Shown here one piece after another: positions 1-8,101 of a stretch of DNA of 24,468 bases. Both the position numbers and the translations under genes were made by a program. The notes beneath the pieces are model-generated. The model saw nothing but the letters and a program-made list of their open reading frames with translations. It was not told where the DNA came from and did no database searches. Location: NCBI GenBank assembly GCA_934502905.1, contig CAKSVK010000033.1, positions 1-24,468 on the forward strand. Direction: 5' to 3'. This DNA comes from an uncultured Chitinophagaceae bacterium (lineage in GTDB: Bacteria; Bacteroidota; Bacteroidia; Chitinophagales; Chitinophagaceae). The first letter of the stretch is position 1. Each line of letters opens with the position of its first letter.

Positions 1-1
1 C

Positions 2-1642
2 ATACTCTATTTCGGGCTTGTATGCATCTTTTATGCGTTGATGATCACCACCAGCAGCAGCCTCCCTTTTTTCTGCTTTTATCTTTTAATGGGACTGAGC
101 GTGCTGCTGACAGCCTTCAACATTTCACACGATGCGGCACATGGCGTAGCAGTAAAATCCAGGTTCTGGAATAGGGTATTGTTTTCCCTCAGCTTTAACC
201 TGCAGGGTAATAATGCCTATGTATGGGGAAAGAACCACAACGAATCGCACCACCTGTACACCAATATAGAAGGCAGTGACATAGATGTGCTGAATAACCC
301 TGTGTTCCGGATGACTGCCACACAGCCCCTGCAATGGTTCCATCGCTACCAGCATATCTACGCCCCGTTTCTTTACCTGCTGTATTCACTCAACTGGTTC
401 CTCTTCCGCGAAACACTGATGATATTCAACTACAGCAGCCGGACCATTACAATTGAGATACCACCGAAAGAAATAGCAAAGCTGGTGCTGTTCAAGCTCC
501 TGTATATTGGATATATGATCGTGCTGCCCATCATGATATTGCCGTTCGGGTGGAAAATTGTGTTGCTGGTATTCCTGCTCAACCATTTTATGATTTCCTG
601 GTTATTCGTAGCAGTATTGGGTGTTTCGCATCTTTCCGACTATGTATCCCATCCGGAACCGGACGAAAAGAACCAACTGCAGATGAGCTGGCCCAAATTG
701 CAGATGTGTACTTCTGTTGATTATAATGCAGACAGTATTTTCTTTAACTGGACGCTGGGTGGGTTTAATGCGCATGCGCTCCATCACCTGCTGCCGAATA
801 TCAGTCATGTGCACTACCTGGAGATACTGCCCATTTTCAGGAGACTGGCTGCCAAACACGGCATTACTTACATGGAAATGCCATATAGGGAGTCTCTCGC
901 TGCCCATTTCCGTTTCCTGAAAGCGATGGGCAGACAAAAGGAAATTACACCACGGGTATACCGTTCCGGAAAACTGCTGTCAGCCGCGTCTATCTCCGCC
1001 TTATTACTTATTGCTTTGACCACCCACGCCCAGGAATATAAAAATGTTTTTCCTGTGGGGACCTATCACAAACCCAATACCACTATCAAAGGTATCTCAG
1101 CAGGACTGGTAAGTTTTCCTGATCAAAGAAGCAACACCAACGGCTTAAAGATAGAAATCCCCGGCGCCGGATTGCTGCTTGGCTTAGCGCCCAGGCTACC
1201 TGTTTCAGTCAATGCAGAAGAGCACAAACAGGCGATCAGCATGCCTGCCACCTCCCGTGTGAACGGAATCGTTCTTTCTCCGCTGGGCACCACCTGCGCC
1301 TGTAATACCAATGGTATTTCCCTTGGATATTTTGGTCAGCTGAACAGAACAGTAAATGGGCTGTCTGCCTCTATGGCATTGAACTATGCGGAAAATCATA
1401 ACGGTATACAGTTGGGAGGTATATTCAGCGTAGCGTATGAAGTAAACGGGCTGCAATTTTCTTCTCAAAACAAAGCACAGCTATCAAATGGCATACAGGT
1501 AGGTATTTACAACTTCAGCGGTAACCATCATGGCTTACAAATAGGTTTATTCAATACAAGCAAGCAACATAAAGGACTGCAAGTCGGACTATGGAATATA
1601 AATGAAAAAAGAAAACTCCCTTTTATTAACTGGAATATCTAA
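2..1642 (+). CDS. Membrane fatty-acid desaturase fused to a C-terminal surface-repeat domain (5' end cut by window)
   Basis: The frame is open from the window edge, and the first ATG (38) is probably not the true start: the paralogue just downstream has about 50 more residues before its first histidine box. Counting from ATG 38, the di-iron ligand boxes are HDAAH (31-35), HNESHH (67-72) and HALHH (246-250), with hydrophobic segments between them, as in membrane acyl-lipid/acyl-CoA desaturases that introduce double bonds into fatty acyl chains. The desaturase fold should end near residue 310. A hydrophobic stretch then ends in THAQ (313-332), resembling a signal peptide, followed by about 200 residues of repeats of the type NG(L/I)xxGx(Y/F)N, closing with LPFINWNI. 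This resembles LA_2272-type surface-repeat proteins. The extra helix would place the repeats in the periplasm. It lies 11 bp upstream of a second desaturase, probably in one operon. Desaturase family is certain from the boxes; substrate and regiospecificity cannot be read. Confidence 0.88.
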   Translation: MLYFGLVCIFYALMITTSSSLPFFCFYLLMGLSVLLTAFNISHDAAHGVAVKSRFWNRVLFSLSFNLQGNNAYVWGKNHNESHHLYTNIEGSDIDVLNNPVFRMTATQPLQWFHRYQHIYAPFLYLLYSLNWFLFRETLMIFNYSSRTITIEIPPKEIAKLVLFKLLYIGYMIVLPIMILPFGWKIVLLVFLLNHFMISWLFVAVLGVSHLSDYVSHPEPDEKNQLQMSWPKLQMCTSVDYNADSIFFNWTLGGFNAHALHHLLPNISHVHYLEILPIFRRLAAKHGITYMEMPYRESLAAHFRFLKAMGRQKEITPRVYRSGKLLSAASISALLLIALTTHAQEYKNVFPVGTYHKPNTTIKGISAGLVSFPDQRSNTNGLKIEIPGAGLLLGLAPRLPVSVNAEEHKQAISMPATSRVNGIVLSPLGTTCACNTNGISLGYFGQLNRTVNGLSASMALNYAENHNGIQLGGIFSVAYEVNGLQFSSQNKAQLSNGIQVGIYNFSGNHHGLQIGLFNTSKQHKGLQVGLWNINEKRKLPFINWNI

Positions 1643-1653
1643 ACCACCCTGAT

Positions 1654-2751
1654 ATGAGAGACAAACACATCCATATTGCAGAAGACAGCCGCCTGTTAAA
1701 GCTTATACAGCAGTCGGTAAATGCCGGGCTGCCTGTTGACAATAGCTGGTTCAGAACCATGCTTTGGATAAAATTCTTCTTCTATTTTCCGGCAGCAGTG
1801 TTTGCATATTATTTGTTATACAGGATCGAAAGTCCTGTTTGGTTCTGTATCTGTTTCGTAGCATACGGTTTAATAGCCCTGTTGTTCGCCTTCAATTTTT
1901 CGCACGATTTTTCACATAACACGGTCTTTAAGCGCAAACAGTTCAACCATGCCGGCTTTGTCTTTATCTATACCATTGTGGGGGCACATGCAGAAGCCTG
2001 GAAAAAACGACACGTATACTCCCATCACTATGCACCGAACGTGGAGGAATATGATTCGGATCTGCAGATCACCCACCTGATCCGTGTAACGCCGGGCAGC
2101 ACGCACTGTTGGTATCACCGTTACCAGCATATTTATGCACCGCTTCTGTACACCACCTACTCTCTCTTTTGGGTATTTATAAAAGATTTTGTGATATTAT
2201 TTGGGTCCGATATATATGAGGAGAAAAAAGGATTCAGGTATCACCTGTCCTTCTGGATACAAAAGACCGTGTATATATCGCTGTTGATCGTATTGCCCAT
2301 GATATGCTCGCAACAGCCCTGGTATATAGTATTGACGGGGTTCCTGTGCATGCACCTGGTGCAGTCATTGTTCCTGTTGTTCACCTTCTTCATGACACAC
2401 CATGTAGAGTCAACAACTTACCCGGAGACAGACGACAAGGGATACATCAATACTTCCTGGCTGATGAATCAGGTGAAAAGCTCCAATGATATGCATCCTT
2501 TTAGTCATACTGCTAACTTCATCCTTGGCGGATTTAACAATCATATTGCGCATCACCTGTTCCCGCACGTGCATCATGTGTATTACCCCAGGCTGAATAT
2601 GATCTTATACCGTATCCTGGAAGCACATGGCATTACACCTAACCAAACTTCTTATTGGGGCGGCATTGTATCACACCTGCGTGTTTTGAAAAAGATGGGA
2701 AAGGAAGACAACCCTGGTTCAGAAGAAAGCGCTCTAAAGAAGGCGGGCTGA
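1654..2751 (+). CDS. Membrane fatty-acid desaturase, paralogue of the upstream gene
   Basis: A 365-residue protein with the three histidine boxes of the membrane di-iron desaturases: HDFSH (84-88), HVYSHH (120-125) and HIAHH (297-301). About four hydrophobic segments lie between and around them, and the C-terminus ends plainly after the KKMGK region. It shares with the upstream gene the stretch (W/F)(Y/F)HRYQHIYAP after box 2 and GGFNxH...HHLxPxxxHVxY around box 3, so the two are paralogues. No cytochrome b5 domain is fused, so electrons must come from a separate ferredoxin or cytochrome. The start ATG lies 11 bp after the preceding stop, without a Shine-Dalgarno sequence, which is normal here. 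It probably acts in the inner membrane on lipid-linked or CoA/ACP-linked acyl chains; which of these cannot be told. Confidence 0.9.
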   Translation: MRDKHIHIAEDSRLLKLIQQSVNAGLPVDNSWFRTMLWIKFFFYFPAAVFAYYLLYRIESPVWFCICFVAYGLIALLFAFNFSHDFSHNTVFKRKQFNHAGFVFIYTIVGAHAEAWKKRHVYSHHYAPNVEEYDSDLQITHLIRVTPGSTHCWYHRYQHIYAPLLYTTYSLFWVFIKDFVILFGSDIYEEKKGFRYHLSFWIQKTVYISLLIVLPMICSQQPWYIVLTGFLCMHLVQSLFLLFTFFMTHHVESTTYPETDDKGYINTSWLMNQVKSSNDMHPFSHTANFILGGFNNHIAHHLFPHVHHVYYPRLNMILYRILEAHGITPNQTSYWGGIVSHLRVLKKMGKEDNPGSEESALKKAG

Positions 2752-3107
2752 TATCAACTTTTTAGCGACCTATGGAAAACACCATTATTATCTGGCAGGT
2801 TTGCGGCGATGGGTTGCGACAAAGCTGACCTGTGACACAATGTTGCTTTTTTTGATGCTCCATTTGTTTACGGGTCACTTGTGAGCAAACTGCCAGCAGG
2901 CTCCATGAAAACAAATAATAACAGCAAGCTATGCGACTAAATCGGCGCCAGATAATTTATTGTACCCAACCCTGATACAATCAGTGGTAGATTATAAGAC
3001 ACAAGTGACCGGCAAGCCGAACACTTGCGCCAGGGATAGGGTGAAACTTTGGAACACAAGTCATCCTTCGGAAGACTGGCGCCAGGAACATTTGCACAGC
3101 CGGCCAA
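2752..3107. other. Intergenic region between convergent genes, holding repeat copy A
   Basis: This 356-bp gap separates the desaturase operon (+) from the POT transporters (-). No credible ORF is visible. It holds several CACTTGTG/CACAAGTG half-sites: TCACTTGTGA near 2874-2883, GACACAAGTG at 2998-3007 and CACTTGCGCC at 3022-3031. It also contains CTGAT-ACA-ATCAG and the conserved hairpin at 3055-3085, described separately. No typical rho-independent terminator with a T-run was found for either flanking gene, so the hairpins may serve that role. Confidence 0.6.
3055..3085. repeat. Dispersed hairpin repeat, copy A
   Basis: These 31 bp match 14457-14487 with one substitution. The core folds as AGTC-A-TCC-(TTC)-GGA-A-GACT and is followed by the 10-bp palindrome CTGGCGCCAG. 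Weaker similarity extends upstream to about 3041. The single difference from copy B is in the triloop (TTC here, TGC there), so the stem is conserved. An imperfect CACAAGTG hairpin (2998-3031) precedes it. It lies 23 bp beyond the stop of the minus-strand transporter gene. Confidence 0.75.
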
Positions 3108-4889
3108 TTATCTTACTCCGTGCATGAGCTTACGGATGACCGGTGCAAAGACAACAGCCACCACCCCGATAACAACAGACACAATGGTAAGCATCCAGAA
3201 GAAATAGCTGATGCCGTTGTCTTCTGCGATCTTGTCTACGTTCTCGCCAAATTTTGCAGCCCCTTTCATCCCGATCGCTACAGCGAGATACCATATTCCG
3301 AACATGATTGCGATCATCCTGGCAGGCACCAGTTTGCTGACATAAGAAAGCCCTACAGGTGAAATACACAACTCACCCATAGTGTGAAACAAATAAACCA
3401 ATATCAGCCACACCATACTCACGGAAGCCGTTTTAGCGCCGGGTTCGATACCCGTGGCACCGACTGCTACGCAAGCCATGCCAATACCCAATAAACACAT
3501 CCCGATCGCATATTTGGCATTGGCAGTAGGGTTATATTTGCTTTCCCACCATTTGGAAAATATGGGAGCAAGACTGATGATAAATAAAGAGTTTAACGTT
3601 CCAAACCAGGAGGCAGGCACCTCCAGCGATTTTTCGCGGAACTGATTGGTCAGCATCCAGATAGCAATACCCCAGACAATCACAAAGCTGGCACCGAGAA
3701 TAATATTGGATACCGCGTACTTCTTAAAAGTTTGCCCGAATAGCTTTAACAGCACCCAGCTGATGATGCCGAGCGGAACAATTGTGATCAAAGCATTCAC
3801 TACTTTAAACGTAAGCCCCGCATTACCCTCCAGTACACGATTGGTATAATCCCTTGCAAAGATCGTCAGGCTGCCTGGAGCCTGTTCGAATATGGCCCAG
3901 AAAAATATGGTCAGGAATGCAAAAAAGGAAACGGCGATCATTTTATCGCGTACAAGAGGGGTGTATTTTGTCAGCCGGTACACCAGCAATATTACAAACA
4001 ACACCAATGCTACGAGTATGGTGAAGTTGTTACCGCTTATCCCGGCGACGGTAAAGTTGAAAATATCCACTTCTCCGTTCGAAATAATTTTAGCAGGTTC
4101 AAAAATGATCCAGACCAATCCTAATGCAACCATGATCCCGATCAGCAACAGCTGCCATGCCGGGAAAGGATTGAGCTTATCAGATGCAGCAGTATGCAAT
4201 TGTGCTGCATCCGCCGGCTTTTTTACCGGTTTTAACCCGATGTTCCCAAATATATCCTGCGCCAGCCAGAACTGCAGTAATCCAAACAGCATAAAAACAC
4301 CAGCCAGTCCGAAACCCCAGCTCCAGCCGACCTTTTCACCAAGATAACCACACAGGAGAATACCGAAGAAAGCGCCGGAGTTCACCCCCATATAAAAGAT
4401 CGTATAAGCACCATCTTTCTTTTCCGGGCGGTTCTTATACATTTCTGAAATGATAGACGTCATATTGGGCTTGAAAAAGCCATTGCCGAAAACAAGCAAT
4501 ATCAGCCCGAGGTATATAAAGAAAGGAGTTTCCACAGCCATGGATCCGTGACCGAGTGTCATCAGCAAAGCACCTGTTACTACCGCCCACCTGTAACCGA
4601 TCACTTTATCAGCAAAATAACCACCCAGCATGGTAGAGAGATACACCAACCCGACATAAGAACCAAACAATGCCATTGCCTGTTCGCGGCTCCAGCCCCA
4701 TCCGCCATCCAGTAATGCGGATGTCAGGAACATAACCAGCAAAGCCCGCATCCCGTAAAATGAGAACCGCTCCCACATTTCAGTAAAAAACAGGACGAAT
4801 AATCCTGAAGGGTGTCCCAATACTTTCGATTGAAAAAAAACTTCGGTCGGGTCCTGGTTAGGGGAGACCTGCGGATTTTCATTTGCCAT
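3108..4889 (-). CDS. POT/PTR-family proton-dependent oligopeptide transporter
   Basis: A 593-residue polytopic membrane protein of the major facilitator superfamily, POT branch, which imports di- and tripeptides (or related small solutes) with protons across the inner membrane. The family motif ExxERFxYY appears as EMWERFSFY at residues 37-45, with Phe in place of the first Tyr. The second signature, GNGFFKPNMTSIISEMY, is at 135-151, and FYMGVNSGAFFG at 165-176. It is longer than the usual 480-520 residues, with an extended hydrophilic loop (about 215-240) after helix 6 and a N-terminal tail of about 30 residues. Its ATG lies 18 bp after the stop of the second POT gene, so the two are very likely cotranscribed. 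Substrate cannot be assigned beyond peptides. Confidence 0.93.
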   Translation of the reverse strand: MANENPQVSPNQDPTEVFFQSKVLGHPSGLFVLFFTEMWERFSFYGMRALLVMFLTSALLDGGWGWSREQAMALFGSYVGLVYLSTMLGGYFADKVIGYRWAVVTGALLMTLGHGSMAVETPFFIYLGLILLVFGNGFFKPNMTSIISEMYKNRPEKKDGAYTIFYMGVNSGAFFGILLCGYLGEKVGWSWGFGLAGVFMLFGLLQFWLAQDIFGNIGLKPVKKPADAAQLHTAASDKLNPFPAWQLLLIGIMVALGLVWIIFEPAKIISNGEVDIFNFTVAGISGNNFTILVALVLFVILLVYRLTKYTPLVRDKMIAVSFFAFLTIFFWAIFEQAPGSLTIFARDYTNRVLEGNAGLTFKVVNALITIVPLGIISWVLLKLFGQTFKKYAVSNIILGASFVIVWGIAIWMLTNQFREKSLEVPASWFGTLNSLFIISLAPIFSKWWESKYNPTANAKYAIGMCLLGIGMACVAVGATGIEPGAKTASVSMVWLILVYLFHTMGELCISPVGLSYVSKLVPARMIAIMFGIWYLAVAIGMKGAAKFGENVDKIAEDNGISYFFWMLTIVSVVIGVVAVVFAPVIRKLMHGVR

Positions 4890-4907
4890 ATTCGGTAGGT
4901 TTTAGAG

Positions 4908-6428
4908 TTATTTTACACCATGCATCATTTTCCTGATCCTGGGAGATAATACCAGTAACAATAAACCCGATGCTATGCCGGTATAAAACATTACTGTAAA
5001 TAAATAATTATAAGCTGCTTTTGCATGCGCCAGGTCACCCACTTTGTCTTCTGAAAGATCGATGCTGGCAAGATTAGCCAGCAAAGCGGCAATATATTCA
5101 GATCCGGCAGTGGCCAGGAACCATACACCCATCATAAACCCTACGATCTTTTCCGGGGACAGCTTGGTAACACTGGACAGTCCGACAGGCGACAGGCAAA
5201 GCTCTCCGAAGGTATGCAGCAGGTAAGTGAGCACCAGAAAGATGACTGCCACCTTCCCGTCGCCGGACACGGCGTCTCCCCATACCAGCATGCCGAAACC
5301 CAGCCCTGCCAGTAAAAGCGCTATCGCAAATTTTACGGCGGCATTCGGATTCGCATTCATTTTTGTGAGCTTCAGCCATAACCACGCAAATACAGGAGCA
5401 AAGCCGATAATGAACAATGAATTCAGACTGAGTACCTGGCCGGCTTTAAATTCAAACCCGAATACATTGCGGTTGATCACCCTGTCTGCGTACAGATTAA
5501 GCGACGTATATGCCTGCTCAAACAATGACCAGAAGACAATCGAAAAAAGTATCAGGATGGTCAATGCCAGCAACCGGTCGCGGGATATTTTATCCAACTT
5601 TGCCATTGCATACCACACTATATATATCAACGACAACACACCGGACGCAAGCAGGAGCACCTCTACAACACTATGCCGCTGGATCATCTGCCATACAACA
5701 AGCGTTCCCAGCACACTCATGGTATATATAAACGTTTCTGTAGTAAAAATGCCTCCTACTTTCTTACGGAGCGCTTCCGGGTCAGGGGGTTCTCCCTTCC
5801 CCATCAGGTAACGCCTCCCGCCTGTAAAAACCAGCAGACCGATCAGCATGCCAATTCCCGCCGCTCCGAAGCCGTATCCCCAGCCGTAGGTTTCCCCCAG
5901 CCAGACACAAATAATGGTCGCCAGGAAAGAGCCCAGGTTGATGCCCATATAAAAAATAGAAAAAGCGGAGTCTTTACGGGTGTCCTGCTTATCATAGAGC
6001 TCTCCCACAATAGAGGAGATATTGGCTTTTAGAAAGCCGACTCCCATTACAATTAAAGAAAGCGAAAAGTAAAACACCTGCAGGGCCGCTTCATCCCTTT
6101 GTACCGCTCCGCCTGCCTGCTGTGCCGGATGCCCCTCGTAGGCCATCCCGAGATGCCCCAGCACCAGCAAAACTGCGCCAAACGTCACTGCCTTGCGAAA
6201 GCCCAGGTATTTGTCTGCCAGGTAGCCCCCCAGCACCGGCATGGCATACACCAGCGCAGCATAACTGCCCACCAGCAGGTTGCCTGCCGTATCTGTAAAG
6301 AGATGATATTTTGTTAGATAAAAGATCAGCAGCGCTTTCATCCCGTAGAAAGAAAAGCGCTCCCACATTTCGGTCGCAAACAGGATATAGAGCCCTTTGG
6401 GGTGTTTAGCAGACACAGATGAATTCAT
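4908..6428 (-). CDS. POT/PTR-family proton-dependent oligopeptide transporter (first gene of the pair)
   Basis: 506 residues from the ATG at 6428. An upstream in-frame TTG at 6452 would add eight residues, but the ATG places the conserved KGLYILFATEMWERF block at the expected distance from the N-terminus. The motif ExxERFxYY is EMWERFSFY (20-28); a second signature is present around GVGFLKANISSIVGELY, and FYMGINLGSF matches the family. Length and the roughly 12-14 hydrophobic segments fit the family. It is clearly homologous to the downstream gene (same C-terminal RKMMHGVK/RKLMHGVR ending) and probably arose by tandem duplication. It is transcribed away from purD; I could not find a confident promoter in the 218-bp divergent gap for this strand. 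Confidence 0.93.
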   Translation of the reverse strand: MNSSVSAKHPKGLYILFATEMWERFSFYGMKALLIFYLTKYHLFTDTAGNLLVGSYAALVYAMPVLGGYLADKYLGFRKAVTFGAVLLVLGHLGMAYEGHPAQQAGGAVQRDEAALQVFYFSLSLIVMGVGFLKANISSIVGELYDKQDTRKDSAFSIFYMGINLGSFLATIICVWLGETYGWGYGFGAAGIGMLIGLLVFTGGRRYLMGKGEPPDPEALRKKVGGIFTTETFIYTMSVLGTLVVWQMIQRHSVVEVLLLASGVLSLIYIVWYAMAKLDKISRDRLLALTILILFSIVFWSLFEQAYTSLNLYADRVINRNVFGFEFKAGQVLSLNSLFIIGFAPVFAWLWLKLTKMNANPNAAVKFAIALLLAGLGFGMLVWGDAVSGDGKVAVIFLVLTYLLHTFGELCLSPVGLSSVTKLSPEKIVGFMMGVWFLATAGSEYIAALLANLASIDLSEDKVGDLAHAKAAYNYLFTVMFYTGIASGLLLLVLSPRIRKMMHGVK

Positions 6429-6514
6429 TAATCTCGTTTTGTTACCGGACAAGCCTCAATATAGTACAATATTTTTAAGGATATTTTTTTTATACCTCCT
6501 GTTCATAAAATTAA

Positions 6515-6545
6515 TTGCCTTTAAGCCCGGATCGTTCTAATTTCG
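6515..6545 (+). promoter_or_regulatory. Candidate Bacteroidota-type promoter for purD
   Basis: TTG at 6515-6517, 20 nt spacer, then TAATTTCG at 6538-6545, one mismatch from the Bacteroidota -7 consensus TAnnTTTG. It would give a leader of about 95 nt before the purD ATG. The assignment rests on consensus matching only. Confidence 0.4.
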
Positions 6546-6646
6546 CAGCTCATTTTCAAAACCATTTTTATCCATAAAACGCCTGTGATCATATCCCTGC
6601 AGCGGATTTGAGCAGTGCTTCGCAAACAGCAGATAAAAGAAACCGA

Positions 6647-7930
6647 ATGAATATTTTATTACTTGGATCCGGGGGAAGAGAACATGCATTGGCCTGGAAA
6701 ATAAGCAAAAGCAAATTCTGCAAAAACTTATACATTGCTCCGGGAAACGCCGGCACCGGCAACTGTGGTACCAATGTCGACATGGGTGTTTCAGATTTTG
6801 AAGCACAAAAGAAATTTTGTCTGGACAATAAGATCGACATGGTAGTGGTGGGCCCTGAAGAGCCGCTGGTAAAAGGAGTGTATGACTTTTTTCAGAATGA
6901 TCCGCAACTGAAGCATATTACCGTGATCGGACCTTCGCAGCACGGCGCACAACTGGAAGGCAGCAAGGCATTCGCGAAAGAATTCATGCAGCGCCACCAT
7001 ATTCCAACGGCAAAATACAGGGAGTTTGACAGCAGCAGCTACGAGGAAGGCGTAAATTATATTCAGCAGCACGCTACCCCTATTGTGCTGAAGGCAGATG
7101 GACTGGCGGCAGGTAAAGGCGTTATTATCTGCCAGAACCCGGTAGAGGCAGCAGCGGAGTTTGAACTGATGATCCAACAGTCAAAATTCGGCGATGCCAG
7201 CAAGAAAGTGGTGATTGAAGAGTTTTTATCCGGCATAGAAATGAGTGTGTTTGTGCTGACCGACGGCAAAAACTATGTGCTGTTGCCGGAAGCAAAAGAT
7301 TATAAAAGAATAGGCAAAGGAGATACAGGCCTGAATACGGGCGGCATGGGTGCTGTGAGTCCCGTGCCTTTTGCAGATGCCACTTTCATGGAAAAGGTAA
7401 TACAAAGAGTAGTAAAGCCAACCGTAGAAGGACTTCAAAAGGAAAATATCGAATACAGGGGCTTTATCTTCATCGGGTTGATCAAAGTAGGCGACGAACC
7501 TTTTGTAATAGAATACAATTGCAGGATGGGCGATCCTGAGACGGAAGTGGTGATCCCCCGCATGAAAAATGATATTGTAGCACTGTTTAAAGCAGTGGAA
7601 ACGCAAACGCTGGATACCGTGCAGATGGAGGCAGATAACAGGAAAGCGGTAACTGTGGTTGCAGTGAGCGGCGGTTACCCCGGCGATTATGAAAAGGGTA
7701 AGGTCATTGATGGGCTGGAGCTGATCGATCCGGAAGAAACCCTGGTTTTTCACGCCGGTACCGTGGAAAAAGAAAATGGAGAGATCGTGACCAACGGGGG
7801 AAGGGTATTGACCATCACCTCTTTTGCAGACGATATTAAAACAGCGGCCGGCAAATCGCAGGCAAACCTGGAGATCATTGATTTTGACGGGATCTATTTC
7901 CGGCCAGACATAGGATACGAGTTTTATTAG
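6647..7930 (+). CDS. purD: Phosphoribosylamine-glycine ligase (GAR synthetase)
   Basis: 427 residues, the usual length. It ligates glycine to 5-phosphoribosylamine using ATP, the second step of de novo purine synthesis, in the cytoplasm. The N-terminus MNILLLGSGGREHALAWKI is the diagnostic PurD start, which fixes the ATG at 6647 rather than the upstream in-frame TTG at 6608. Further landmarks are LKADGLAAGKGV (ATP-grasp), NTGGMGAVSPVP and YNCRMGDPETEVV (PurD signature and metal-binding end of the ATP-grasp fold), followed by the C-terminal domain with VSGGYPGDYEKG. It stands alone between divergent POT genes and the mre cluster, 171 bp before mreB. A weak hairpin AGCC/GGCT with five Ts directly overlaps the stop codon (about 7929-7949). 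Confidence 0.97.
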   Translation: MNILLLGSGGREHALAWKISKSKFCKNLYIAPGNAGTGNCGTNVDMGVSDFEAQKKFCLDNKIDMVVVGPEEPLVKGVYDFFQNDPQLKHITVIGPSQHGAQLEGSKAFAKEFMQRHHIPTAKYREFDSSSYEEGVNYIQQHATPIVLKADGLAAGKGVIICQNPVEAAAEFELMIQQSKFGDASKKVVIEEFLSGIEMSVFVLTDGKNYVLLPEAKDYKRIGKGDTGLNTGGMGAVSPVPFADATFMEKVIQRVVKPTVEGLQKENIEYRGFIFIGLIKVGDEPFVIEYNCRMGDPETEVVIPRMKNDIVALFKAVETQTLDTVQMEADNRKAVTVVAVSGGYPGDYEKGKVIDGLELIDPEETLVFHAGTVEKENGEIVTNGGRVLTITSFADDIKTAAGKSQANLEIIDFDGIYFRPDIGYEFY

Positions 7931-8034
7931 CCTTTATTTACGGCTTTTTGCTCAGGGCATATACGAAAAGCGCCAGAGGGTTATATAAAAAAAAATTATT
8001 TCTCCCAAAGTCAATAAAAATCAAGGTTTTGTCG

Positions 8035-8064
8035 TTGTAGTTCCAATTATTTACAACAACTTTG
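8035..8064 (+). promoter_or_regulatory. Candidate promoter of the mre cluster
   Basis: TTG at 8035-8037, 19 nt spacer, then CAACTTTG at 8057-8064, one mismatch from TAnnTTTG. The start codon of mreB is 38 nt downstream. The dyad GTTGTA (8034-8039) / TACAAC (8052-8057) overlaps it and could be an operator or chance. Confidence 0.4.
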
Positions 8065-8101
8065 AAAAATTTTTTTAAAGAACAATATTCCAATATCAAT
8101 T

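Noticed and set aside
3892..4347. 151-residue plus-strand ORF inside the POT transporter gene
   Set aside because: Antisense shadow of membrane-helix codons; Asn/Thr-rich with no motif.
6505..6520. Perfect AGGAGGT on the minus strand upstream of the POT gene
   Set aside because: No start codon lies at a suitable distance; Shine-Dalgarno sequences are not used much in this phylum, so this looks like chance.
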